Of a stretch of DNA of 64,000 nucleotides, positions 20,088-31,206 are shown piece after piece. The notes below the pieces were generated by a model. The model worked only from the letters and a program-made list of their open reading frames with translations. It searched no databases and was not told the origin of the DNA. Every line of letters begins with the position of its first letter. Position 1 is the first letter of the stretch. The position numbers and the translations under genes are program-made. Origin of the DNA: Blakeslea trispora. Lineage: Eukaryota > Mucoromycota > Mucoromycetes > Mucorales > Choanephoraceae. The stretch lies in contig JAIWNE010000007.1 in NCBI GenBank assembly GCA_025331445.1, positions 62,001 to 126,000 of the forward strand, given 5' to 3'.

Positions 20088-21278
20088 CTAATAATGGAAA
20101 GGACAAAATGATTGCATGAATTGATCTAAAAAGTATGGAAATCCAGGTACTTGTGCATAATGGTGTAATCCAAGTCGAATATAGGGCTCACCAAACATAG
20201 GCGCTGTATAGATAATCCAAATCCATGTCAATCCTCTTGCTAACCAAGTAGGCAAAGTTGGACTCTGCATAGAAACAGCAGTAGCTATGCCCTGTAACAG
20301 AAAGAAAATTGTCTGCTGTCCAACAATACCGGGTTGAATAGATGAATAGCCCAACATGGACAACACAATATAATCATGCATCAAACCGGAACATACAAAT
20401 ACAGCCAAAGTGCCCGCTAACCTTCCAGCCCATGGATGGCGTCCAAATAACCGCTTAGCTGGATCATAGGCTATATGGCGAAAACCATGTCGAAAAAACT
20501 GATGCCAACGTCGCGACCAAAGATCATAAGCAGATCGTGCAAGCCAAATTTGATCAAAGAAAGGAGGCTGTTTATCTAGTGCTATAATATCGTAATACAT
20601 GGTGTGTCTCACTGAGGTAGGGAAGGGAAGCCACACCACAATGTTCAACTGAAAGGCCATGATCAGAAAATAAAGAGGAGACACAATGTGTGTATGCATA
20701 CTGATGGTCACACCAATCCAAAGATAGTAAAAGAGAGTCTTGATGGGTATGCTGAAAGGGTCAGACAGGAGACGAGTCAAGTAAGGTACATCTGCCAACA
20801 TTGATTCAGGTGGCTCTTGACACACCCTGACAAATCCGTCAGAGACGGCAAACAAGGGTATACAGAGCGCAAGTTGGACAATGGCTTTCAAGAGATACTT
20901 GAAGGCATCGCTTCGGAGTTGACTGATAGCAGGTGTTTGTTTGTCATGAGGTGCATGGGCCATGGCCATCTCTTTCCAACCACTGAGTACATCGCATAGT
21001 GTCTCAATGGACTTGTCCTTGTTGCGTCTTGTCATAAAGGACACCATGCCCGAAGTCAAAAGAACAGTCAATACAGCGCAAATGGTCATCTCGACAGTGG
21101 CTGCTTGAGCATCGAGCACGATAGGTGCTGCTATCTGCCACAGACTAATAGTCGCAAGTACCCAAGTAGGTATGGATCTGTATTTGGATGTGAGTATTTG
21201 GAATGAAATAGAGGGGAATAGACATTTTATGTAAACGCTATAATGTATATCTAATGCTTCTATTAACAAATGATAGGC
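20088..21278 (-). CDS. Wax-synthase-domain (MBOAT type) acyltransferase
   Basis: An open frame of about 395 residues with many membrane segments. SAYDLWSRRWHQFFRHGFRH corresponds to the wax-synthase motif (R-x-F/L-W-x-R-R-W-H-Q). CSGLMHDYIVLSM carries the membrane-bound O-acyltransferase histidine. Members transfer acyl groups from acyl-CoA to long-chain alcohols, diacylglycerol or sterols in the ER; the substrate cannot be told from sequence. The start is unresolved: the frame is open from 21278 but holds no ATG before residue 60, so a short 5' exon probably lies upstream. An ATG at 21230 is in a different frame and I could not join it. Confidence 0.82.
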   Translation of the reverse strand, partial: AYHLLIEALDIHYSVYIKCLFPSISFQILTSKYRSIPTWVLATISLWQIAAPIVLDAQAATVEMTICAVLTVLLTSGMVSFMTRRNKDKSIETLCDVLSGWKEMAMAHAPHDKQTPAISQLRSDAFKYLLKAIVQLALCIPLFAVSDGFVRVCQEPPESMLADVPYLTRLLSDPFSIPIKTLFYYLWIGVTISMHTHIVSPLYFLIMAFQLNIVVWLPFPTSVRHTMYYDIIALDKQPPFFDQIWLARSAYDLWSRRWHQFFRHGFRHIAYDPAKRLFGRHPWAGRLAGTLAVFVCSGLMHDYIVLSMLGYSSIQPGIVGQQTIFFLLQGIATAVSMQSPTLPTWLARGLTWIWIIYTAPMFGEPYIRLGLHHYAQVPGFPYFLDQFMQSFCPFHY

Positions 21279-21971
21279 TCAACAAAAATAAATCAGAGAA
21301 AGGGACGTGTATGTTTTTAAGCTATGAAAGAGATGTCTCAGTGTAACATGTGTAAATGAAAAAAAAGGAAAGGATTGTTCTAATTTAGTAAACTCTTTTT
21401 CCACTTTTAATTTCGAAAGAGTAAACTTTTCAAGGCGAGAGACATGAGTGAATGCCTGTCAAGAGGTCTTTTTTATGTTTTTGTGTTGTTTTACTTGATG
21501 AGTTGGCGTATTTGATCCCAAGGCCAATCAGACCATATGTATTATTCTATTGTTCAGAAAAGAACAGATTGCAATGAAGGAAGATAACTTGCTTTCAACA
21601 CTTTGAAAAGCACAAGAGGCTTGATCACATGAAAACGGATGGTTATTTGTGCTTGTTTGCTTTCCTCACTTTATTTAGTGAGTTGCAGTTATAACTAGAA
21701 GCACTTTGTGTGAGACCTCTCTAAGTACGAAAAAAAAACCTGTAAGCTCGATTCTTATTATGAGTTTCATATGCCAACTTGGGTGATATCAACTTGAATG
21801 AGAGTTAGAACAAAAATCTAACTGGCCAATCAAATTAATTCAAGACTTTCGGAAATATAGCCTTAAAAGGTAAACCAAGTTACCCAAAATTGGGCTTATT
21901 TTAGACAAGAATGGTATTTCTCTTTTCTCACTCTTTTTTTTTTTCTTTTTTTAAAGAAAATCTCTTTTCTA
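21279..21971. other. Divergent promoter region
   Basis: About 690 bp between the 5' ends of the wax-synthase-like and xylulokinase genes. It may hold the missing first exon of the former on the minus strand. A CT-rich tract runs just upstream of the xylulokinase ATG (21915-21960). I see no other gene. Confidence 0.5.
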
Positions 21972-23761
21972 ATGACTGTTAAGGATATGCACAAGAAGCT
22001 ATACCTAGGACTTGACTTGTCTACTCAACAACTCAAATGTACACTCATAAACGAAGAACATCATATTGTTCATGAAGAAGCAGTTCATTTTGACCGAGAC
22101 TTGCCTGAATTTGGAACAAAACATGGCGCTATTGTGAATGACGATGTAGTCACTTCGCCTACATTAATGTGGGTCAAGGCCTTAGATATGCTGTTGACAC
22201 GATTAAAAGAAACCGGTCTTGTGCCTTATATTCAAAGTATTTCGGGTGCCGGACAGGTAGGTCTTTTTTTTTTTTAAAAAAAACTTTGCATTTCGTACAT
22301 AACATTGCATGAATTTAACCTCTTCTCCTTTTCATGTAGCAACATGGAAGTGTCTATTGGAATCAGAATGGTTTAGATCAACTAAATCATCTTCATGCCG
22401 ATCAATCGTTGGTTGAACAATTAGAACATGGGTTTTCAATTAAGCAATCACCTATATGGCAGGATGCTAGTACAACTCAAGAGTGTTGCAGGTTGGAAAA
22501 TTCTGTAGGTGGTCCTGAGCAATTGGCTAATTTGACAGGATCAAAAGCGTACGAAAGATTCACTGGAAATCAAATTGCAAAGGTAAAAAGAATGATAGAA
22601 TTTTATCATGGCTTGGGCTTAATTTTTTTTAAAAAAGATATATCATCAAAACAAAGAGGCATACAATCAAACAGTTCATATTGGACTCGTCAGTTCGATG
22701 ATAGCTACTCTCTTACTTGGTCAGTTTAGTCCAGTAGATACTGCAGAAGGCTCAGGAACAAATATGATGAATATCAGAACACATAAATGGGATGATAAAT
22801 TACTTTACGAATGTGGAGGTGATGCATTGGCAGAAAAGCTGGCTAAAGAGCCAGTGGAAGGCGGGACTGTGCTGGGTAATGTCAACTCATACTATGTTGA
22901 AAGGTATGGATTCAATTCAGGTATGATTAAAAAACCTTGTAGCTTCTTTTTTTCTCTTTCTAACTCTCATCATAACCTTCAATAGAATGTAAAATTGTGT
23001 CTTTTACTGGAGACAACTCTGCTACTTTGGTATCTATGAATCTGCTAGAAGGCGATTGTGTTGTATCTCTCGGTACATCAGATACAGTTTTGGTTTACTT
23101 GAAGAAAGATGCTGCCGCCACTACTGAATCTCATCTGATGGTCCACCCAATTGACTCTGAAGGGTTTATGGGTATGCTTTGCTACAAAAATGGCTCTCTT
23201 ACGCGTGAGCACATCAGAGACACTTATGCGGATGGTAGTTGGGAAACATTCAATCATCTTGTTCAAGAGAAGGAAGCTATGTTGGATCATCACCTTGGGT
23301 TTTACTATTGGATGCAAGAAATCATTCCTTTTGCCAAGGGTATCTATCGATTCCAAAAGGGGTCTCCTGTGGATGAGTTTGATGACAAGCAAATCAATGT
23401 GAAGGCCATTGTTGAATCCCAATTCATGTCAATGAAAATACGCTTAGAGCGTATGGGTGGTAGCCACATCAAGCGTATCTTGGCTTCAGGTGGTGCTGCT
23501 AGTAATCCTGTTTTGCTTCAGTTGTTGTCAGATGTATTTGGTTTACCTGTCTACCGGCAGAAAGGCATGAACGGTGCCAGTCTTGGTGGCGCATTGTTAG
23601 CTAAATATGCTATTCAAGATAGATCATTTAGAGATATGATGTCGGAGTTTCCTTCTACTGGCCTAGAGCTTATTTGTCAGCCTGATGCTGCCAAAGCAGA
23701 GACATATAAACACTATGAGGATCAGTTCATCAAGCTAGAAAGATCCATCACTCAATCATAA
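21972..23761 (+). CDS. XKS1: D-xylulose kinase (FGGY family)
   Basis: Four exons (21972-22256, 22340-22582, 22638-22920, 22986-23761) give 528 residues. It phosphorylates D-xylulose to xylulose 5-phosphate, the entry to the pentose phosphate pathway, in the cytosol. Landmarks are LYLGLDLSTQQLKCTLI (ATP-site loop), SISGAGQQHGSVYW spanning the first intron, SPIWQDASTTQEC, FTGDNSATLVSMNLLEGD, VVSLGTSDTVLVY, and near the C-terminus LASGGAASNPVLLQLLSDVF followed by NGASLGGALLA. Length and motif order fit eukaryotic xylulokinases. Nothing is missing. Confidence 0.95.
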
Positions 23762-24361
23762 TAAAAAAAGCAGGGTGTATTCTTTACATGAGTGGTTGAT
23801 TATCAATTGAAATCTTTTTTTCTTCGTGTCTCACATTTTTTTTGTTCCATCAATGTGTAACGTGAACTTTCTTTGTTACAATTTATTTTTATACATCAAA
23901 CGCGCAATAAACAAAAGAGGACAACAGGAAAAACAAAGCCAGCAAGATATAGTTTTAAGCAAAACAGAGTGTATGTCTTTACACGCGGTGATAAGATACA
24001 GGGAAAAGTCTAGGATAGTTTCGGTTGAATGATTAAAAGGCGCTGAAGTTGCAATGCAAAACGTCATACGTAATTTTTAATCATGCTAAAAGTTCATCGA
24101 ATTCAAACACAGAACGGGTTGCGTACGCTTTGACAAATCAGATGTTCGGAATATACTCGCGATTTCTTCTACTTTCTGGTATGTTCTACCACTTTCGGAC
24201 ACTCAGCCAATCACCACGTTTCGAACTTGCTAGTATTCCAAGTTGAGAGACATCTAAATCCATATAAATATGTCTTGGAAAAAAAACCAAAAACCCTTTC
24301 TTTTTTTAACTCTTTAAGTCTATTTTTTTTTAATTCAACAGAGAAAAAAGAAAAACTAAAT
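23762..24361. other. Promoter region of the Hsp70 gene
   Basis: About 600 bp between xylulokinase and Hsp70. A TATAAATA word lies near 24264, about 100 bp before the ATG. Scattered TTC/GAA pairs occur at 24160-24240, including TTTCGAAC near 24216, but I could not find a clean three-unit heat-shock element. Confidence 0.45.
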
Positions 24362-26383
24362 ATGTCTGAAGGCAAAGCTAGTATGTATCCCTCTCTCTCT
24401 GGATTGACAACATGAATTGAACGATGACTCACACATTTCTTTTTCAATAGTTGGTATTGATTTGGGTACTACTTACTCTTGTGTCGGTGTATGGCAAAAC
24501 GATCGTGTAGAAATCATCGCTAACGATCAAGGTAACCGTACCACTCCCTCTTATGTTGGTTTCACCGATTCTGAACGTCTCATTGGTGATGCTGCAAAGA
24601 ACCAAGTCGCCATGAACCCTCATAACACTGTCTTTGATGCCAAACGTTTGATCGGTCGCCGCTTCACTGATGCTGAAGTTCAAGCTGATATGAAGCACTG
24701 GCCTTTCAAGGTAACCGACAAGGGTGGTTTGCCTATCATTCAAGTTGAATATAAGGGTGAAACCAAAACTTTTACTGCTGAAGAAATTTCCTCCATGATC
24801 CTCACCAAGATGAGAGAAACTGCTGAGGCTTACCTTGGTACCACCGTCAAGAATGCCGTCATCACTGTCCCTGCTTACTTCAACGACTCTCAACGTCAAG
24901 CTACCAAGGATGCTGGTTTGATTGCTGGCTTGAACGTTCAACGTATCATCAACGAGCCTACTGCTGCTGCCATCGCTTATGGTTTAGACAAGAAGCACGA
25001 AGGTGAACGTAATGTATTGATTTTCGATTTGGGTGGTGGTACCTTCGATGTCTCCCTCTTGACCATTGAAGATGGTATCTTTGAAGTCAAGGCTACTGCT
25101 GGTGATACTCACTTGGGTGGTGAAGATTTCGATAACCGTCTCGTCTCTCATTTTATGCAAGAATTCAAGCGCAAGTTCAAGAAGGACATCTCTGGTAACG
25201 CTCGTGCTGTTCGTCGTCTCCGTACTGCTTGTGAACGTGCCAAGCGTACCTTGTCTTCTTCCGCTCAAACCACCATCGAAATCGACTCTCTCTTCGAAGG
25301 TGTTGACTTCTACACTTCTTTGACTCGTGCTCGTTTCGAAGAATTGAATCAAGATCTCTTCCGTAACACTATGGAACCTGTTGAAAAGGTTCTTCGTGAC
25401 TCCAAGATCGACAAGGGTGCTGTTCACGATATCGTCCTTGTTGGTGGTTCTACTCGTATTCCTAAGGTTCAAAAGATGGTCTCTGACTTCTTCAACGGCA
25501 AGGAACCCAACAAGTCCATTAACCCTGATGAAGCTGTTGCCTATGGTGCCGCTGTTCAAGCTGCCATTCTCTCTGGTGATACCTCTGAAAAGACTCAAGA
25601 TCTTCTTCTTTTGGATGTTGCTCCTCTCTCCTTGGGTATTGAAACCGCTGGTGGTGTCATGACTGCCTTAATCAAGCGTAACACTACTGTTCCTACCAAG
25701 AAGTCTGAAGTCTTCTCTACCTATGCTGATAACCAACCTGGTGTCTTGATTCAAGTCTTTGAAGGTGAACGTGCTCGTACCAAGGATAACAACATCCTCG
25801 GTAAGTTCGAATTGACTGGTATCCCCCTGCTCCTCGTGGTGTTCCTCAAATTGAAGTTACTTTCGATGTTGATGCTAATGGTATCTTGAACGTCTCCGCT
25901 CTTGATAAGACCACTGGTAAGTCCAACAAGATTACCATTACCAACGATAAGGGTCGTCTCTCTAAGGAAGATATTGAGCGCATGGTCAACGAAGCTGAAA
26001 AGTACAAGGCCGAAGATGAAGAAGCCGCCGCTCGTATTCAAGCCAGAAACGGTCTTGAATCTTATGCCTACAACCTCCGTAACACTCTTCAAGAAGAAAA
26101 CGTCAAGAGCAAGCTTGAAGGTGATGACAAGGAGAAGTTGGACAATGCCGTCAAGGAAGCTATTGATTGGTTAGACAACTCTCAAGAAGCATCAAAGGAA
26201 GAATACGAATCTAAGCAAAAGGAATTAGAAGAAGTTGCCAACCCTATTATGATGAAGATGTACGGTCAAGGTGGTGCTCCCGGTGGTGCTCCCGGTGGCG
26301 CTCCTGGCGGTTTCCCTGGTGGTGCTCCCGGTGGTGCTTCTACTGCTGAAACCGATGGCCCTTCTATTGAAGAAGTTGACTAA
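24362..26383 (+). CDS. Cytosolic Hsp70 chaperone (Ssa type), one-base deletion in the assembly
   Basis: Exon 1 (24362-24380) encodes MSEGKA and exon 2 starts at 24451. ATP-dependent chaperone. Motifs: [73 protein letters not shown], and a C-terminal GGAP-repeat tail ending GPSIEEVD, which marks the cytosolic class. The frame breaks at the C5 tract 25823-25827: before it the protein reads GKFELTGIP, and after it ...[20 protein letters not shown] continues in another frame to 26383. One missing C would restore about 650 residues, the usual length. Codon use is strongly biased, as in highly expressed genes. I judge this a sequence error rather than a dead gene, but cannot exclude a real mutation. 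Confidence 0.95.
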
Positions 26384-26727
26384 ATCCAATGAATTTAATT
26401 TACTTTCCTTCTACCCTCATTCATCAATCAAAATTCGCTTGTAATTGATTTTTACATATTATACATTATACATATTTTCTTCATTCCCCCTTTCTAGCTT
26501 TTTACATATTCTCATTCATTCATTCAATCAATTTAAAATAAAAGAATATAATCTTTCTATTTTGTACAATACAACAACACTTGTAGTCTCTTTTTTCTAT
26601 TATTGAGGCTAACTATTGCAATATATTAACACTAATTGTAAAAAAAAAAACGTATGAATACACAATCATAATTCTTTTTTTTTATTGTATTTATATAAAT
26701 GGACGACAAGTAGATGAGTTCAATTGT

Positions 26728-28297
26728 TTATTGATCTTCTTCCATAGGAGCTTCTTCATCTTCGTCTTCCGGGTATTCTTCAAAGTCACCATCAACAGTA
26801 GCTTCTTGGTATTGTTGGTACTCAGAAACCAGATCGTTCATGTTGGATTCAGCTTCAGTAAATTCCATTTCATCCATGCCTTCACCAGTGTACCAGTGCA
26901 TGAAAGCCTTTCTTCTGAACATGACTGTGAACTGTTCATTGACACGCTTAAACAAGTCTTGAATGGCAGTAGAATTACCAATAAAAGTTCCAGACATCAT
27001 GAGACCAAGAGGAGGAATGTCACACAAGGAGGTCTTGACACTGTTAGGAATCCATTCGACAAAGTAAGCAGAGTTTTTTTGTTGGACAGCCAACATTTGG
27101 TTCTCGACTTCCTTGGTAGATAGGCGACCACGGAAGATGGTGGCAGCAGTCAAGTAACGACCATGACGAGGATCAGAGGCTGCCATCATGTTACGAGCAT
27201 CGAACATTTGAGCAGTCAATTCAGGCACACTCAAATTACGATACTGTTGAGAATTAGAGGCAGTCAACGGAGCAATACCAACCATAAAAAAATGTAAACG
27301 AGGAAAAGGGACCATGTTGACACATAGCTTTCGCAAATCACTGTTAAGTTGACCAGGGAAACGAAGACTTGTAGAGACACCAGACATAACACCAGACACT
27401 AACTGATTAAGATCAGCATAGCCAGGATTAGTCAACTTAAGTGTACGGAAGCAGATATCATATAAAGCTTCATTATCAATACAGAAGGTAGCATCACAGT
27501 TTTCAACTAGTTGATGGACTGAAAGAACAGCATTGTATGGCTCAACTACAGTATCAGAGACCTTTGGGGATGGCACAACAGAATACGTGCTTAAAATACG
27601 GTCAGGATATTCCTCGCGAATCTTTGAAAGCAATAAAGAACCCAAGCCGGAACCAGTGCCTCCACCAAGCGAATGACAGAGTTGGAAACCTTGTAAGCAA
27701 TCTGTATTCTCGGCTTCCTTACGAATTGTGTCCATGATCGTTTCGACAAGCTCAGCACCTTCTGTGTAATAACCCTTTGCCCAGGAGTTACCTGCACCAG
27801 ATTGAGCATTAATGAAATTATCAGGGCGGAAAATTTTGCCATATTCGCTAGCACGAATGGCATCCATCGTGGCAGGCTCAAGATCGACAAGGACAGCTCT
27901 ATTGACAGTGGTAGATAGACGTTAGCATGACAGAAGTAAAAAGGTAAATTGCGACCATTGTTTATTTGAAATCAAAGGAGACTTTACCTGGGTACGTATT
28001 TTCCTCTAGAGCCCTCATTATAAAAGACATTGATGCGTTCTGTTTGAAGGTCATTGTTACCAGTGTAATTGCCATTACCATCAAGACCATGTTCTCTTGA
28101 GATTGTTTCCCAGAACTTTTGACCAATCTATCAAAAAGACAAGAAAATGAGTTTATCGGTGATATTATCTTGTAAACTATAAAGACTTACTTGATTACCA
28201 CATTGGCCTATAGAATGAGAGAAAAGGAGGAAGTCAGCAGTATGTTGGAGGACTAATAGTTATACGAACCAGCTTGGACGTGAATGATTTCTCTCAT
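26728..28297 (-). CDS. TUB2: Beta-tubulin
   Basis: Four exons (28297-28270, 28207-28191, 28127-27988, 27898-26728) give 451 residues. It starts [17 protein letters not shown], which includes the MREI autoregulation tetrapeptide of beta-tubulins. The tubulin GTP signature GGGTGSGLG is present ([18 protein letters not shown]), as are [14 protein letters not shown] and an acidic C-terminal tail ([17 protein letters not shown]). It forms the alpha/beta heterodimer of microtubules. Exon 2 is only 17 nt, and intron 1 uses the weak donor GTTCGT. The gene converges on Hsp70 with 344 bp between stops. Confidence 0.97.
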
Positions 28298-29791
28298 GTT
28301 GAATATAAAACCTGTAAAAACAATAAAAAAGCAGGAAAAGAGAGAGAAAGAGGAAAGAAAAAGGTGGATGGATAAAAAAAAAAGGAAAATAAGAATCATA
28401 AACAACAGAAAGTGGCATTGGTATGTTTTGATTGGCTATTTGTGATAACACACGGATAAGCTGGTTTTGGATAAGCGTACTCTGTTCAACTTGTATACAT
28501 AATCTTTGACGGAATTTATTATTCCAAACAATCTGATGGCTGTTTAGCACTTTCAGGCTTGTAGCCCAATAAAAAAAAAGTTTTCTTATATTCTCCTTGA
28601 TACATTCTCTGTACAGCTTAACCTTATCGTCTTGTCAATCACCTTCTGAGATTTAATTTATAGGGTTAAAAATCATGCGAATCAGAAGTGCCGAAGAAAA
28701 AAAAATGTTACGATTAGGTGATTGTTTAGACAGTACCTGAACAAACACAATTTCCATCAAAGTAGGTATGTAATCCCAAACAAAATTAAATAGAGTCCTT
28801 TTCGTTCTTTGTCAACGTTAAGAAAGAGAGGCTTAGCAGAAATAGTCTATGACAGGTAATTTCTTGATTATAAAAGTTCCTTGACAATGATATTTTCCTT
28901 TTCATTACACCTTCAAGTTTTTTTTTCTTTAATGTTTAGCGGTAACGAATTGAATTCTTTTTGTAGCTGATAAACGTATGTCATGAATGCCAAAATCTTG
29001 ACGATTTTTCAGCTATACTCTTCAGTTTGGATGTTTGTTACGCAAGTCAAAGGAAAACCAGTTTCAGGAAGCACAAAAAAAAAGTGTACTTTATTCTGGT
29101 AACATCCCCTTCTATTTTAGTTTTCTGGTTCATCAGAGGATGAGTAGGCAGGTGTTGAATCTCCTTTAAGAAATTAGTTTTGGCCACTGTATTTTATGAA
29201 CAGGAGTTGACCTGTTGTATCAATTTTCATGATAACCGCAGCTTTCTAGGCTTCATGCCTTGTACAATACAAATCAATATTGAGGTTAACGAAAGCAACA
29301 TTTCTTCTGTCTTTATCCAGCAGGCAAGTTTTGCTGAATTATATCCCTCTCCTCTCTTAAGCTCAAACATTAAGGAGAGCAAAGTAGACAAAGAAAAAGA
29401 AAAATCTCTATAGACTGCATATAAAATTGTTAAGCATATTGTAGTTATTTGTTCTCAAGCTGTGCTAACCAAAGTATTGATTCATTGCGACTTGTGTTCA
29501 GTTGCAGAGTGATTTTTAGTACTCATTTCATAGTCCATACAGTAGAGTAACATAACATACTTTTTTTTCTAAGCATAAGCCATCCTTGTACCCAACTTAT
29601 TGATAAGGAACATAATGAAATGATATCATAAGTAGCACAACAACAATCGTCCTGAATACTTCCTATTTTGGTGATGAAAAACATCAAGTAATATAGACTT
29701 TATGAAAACAAACAGCCATTTGTTTGCTTCTTTTCTTTTTCTTTCGTTGTTTGACTACCATTGACGTACTGTTTCACTTTGCTCAATCGAT
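28298..29791. other. Intergenic region, no gene seen
   Basis: About 1.5 kb between the divergent tubulin and MARVEL-like genes. A pyrimidine-rich stretch on the minus strand lies just upstream of the tubulin ATG (28320-28385). Open frames such as 29180-29413 have no ATG-led, family-like product. Confidence 0.5.
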
Positions 29792-30935
29792 ATGGCTTTA
29801 GCTGATAAAATAGAATTAGATTTCGACACACCAAGAGGTCTTCCTGACCTTGGTGTCTATAAAGTTGCATTACATTTCTTTCAAGTTGGGTTTGAATTTC
29901 TATGCATGTGTCTGGCTGCATCAGCTATTTCAACAGAAAGGGCGTTCTATGTACGTAAGATGAAAGACAACACACAGAATACACCCATAGATATTTGAGC
30001 TAACAAATACAGTAGGGTTCAAGTCAAGCTGCACTCAATTACACCTTGATTGTATCGCTACTCAGTCTTTTTGTATCGACTCCATTAGCCATCTTTCCTT
30101 GGACGAGATTTGCTAAAATTCCATGTCTTTCAATCAGAAACTTCTTTCTTAGACTACGTACAAGTCTTATTTTCACATGCTTCTTTTCATTTACCTGGTT
30201 CATAGCCATGATATCCATGAGCCTTCACCTGGGGAATCAGTCCAACTGCGATTTAGATCCTTCCATGATAAAGAAGTACTCTAGCTATCAAAGTGCCTGG
30301 AAGAACCAGGTAACCAAAAAAAAACATTTTCCTTTTTGATCATCATTGTAACTAGTCATTGCCATTAGTGTAACTGTGCAAGAGCCGTGACAGCTTTTAG
30401 CTATCTGTTGTTTTTTCTTTGGATGGGTACTATAGCCTGCAGCGTTCTTTTGTTTTGGCACGAAAAGAAGCAAAAGCATATAGACGAATGTCAAGCAAAC
30501 AAGAGCATCAAAGGAGAGAGAAATTCATTTGAAGCAGATGGTCAAACTTTGACGAGCACACAAGATAACAAATTAGAGAATGATTGTGTGCCTAAACAGA
30601 ATAGTCCGATACCAAATGAAGATCCAAATCAGTTAGTATGTCACCGTTCGCCTCCAAACACAGCCAACATGTCTTACTCGCCTTTGGTACATGGACTGGA
30701 CTCACCTTATGAGGGCCTGCAAAGACCAATTGCAACGATTATTGCCCCTTTTACGCCATCTCCTCTTATTATGTCACCTCAGCCATCTTTGTCACAGCCA
30801 TATCACCCTTATGAACATCATCCCCAGTCAGTAACAACCTTTGATAACCCAGCTTACTATTCTTCTCCACATATTGCAGTCAATCTCCCCTATCAATCTC
30901 ACTACTCGGACGGAGCGACTACTTATCATTCCTAA
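29792..30935 (+). CDS. Four-TM MARVEL-like membrane protein with long cytoplasmic tail
   Basis: Three exons (29792-29950, 30016-30309, 30369-30935) give 339 residues. Four membrane segments are visible: about residues 26-47 (LHFFQVGFEFLCMCLAAS), 63-84 (LIVSLLSLFVSTPLAIFPW), 100-122 (IFTCFFSFTWFIAMISMSL) and 155-178 (AFSYLLFFLWMGTIACSVLL). The third loop ends with a CNCARAVTAF turn typical of fungal MARVEL-domain proteins. The C-terminal half is hydrophilic, rich in Pro, Ser, His and Tyr (SLSQPYHPYEHHPQSV). Such proteins organise plasma-membrane domains. The MARVEL assignment rests on topology and that turn. The ATG at 29792 directly precedes the first helix. Confidence 0.75.
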
Positions 30936-31206
30936 AAAACCCTTATTTGCGCCTATTGAGTTTAGCTGCTATTTTATTCGGAAATTGCTTTAGTCTCTTT
31001 TTTTTTTTTGAGAATTAAACATGCATTGAACGATACAGAAATAAAGAAAATAGAATTGTCCACGAATGCCAATACAAGATTTCATTTCCATGCATATAAC
31101 TCTTTTTGTTCGCCGTACTGAATGAAATAGAACAGGCATGGCGCATGATGTTCAATCAATGTATGTGTGTTTATTAATTTGTATAAAGATTAAAAAAAAT
31201 CCATCA

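Noticed and set aside
24160..24240. Heat-shock elements upstream of Hsp70
   Set aside because: TTC and GAA words occur, but no run of three correctly spaced units is present.
24444..25598. Long antisense open frames across Hsp70
   Set aside because: These come from the strong codon bias of the Hsp70 gene on the other strand, a known artefact.
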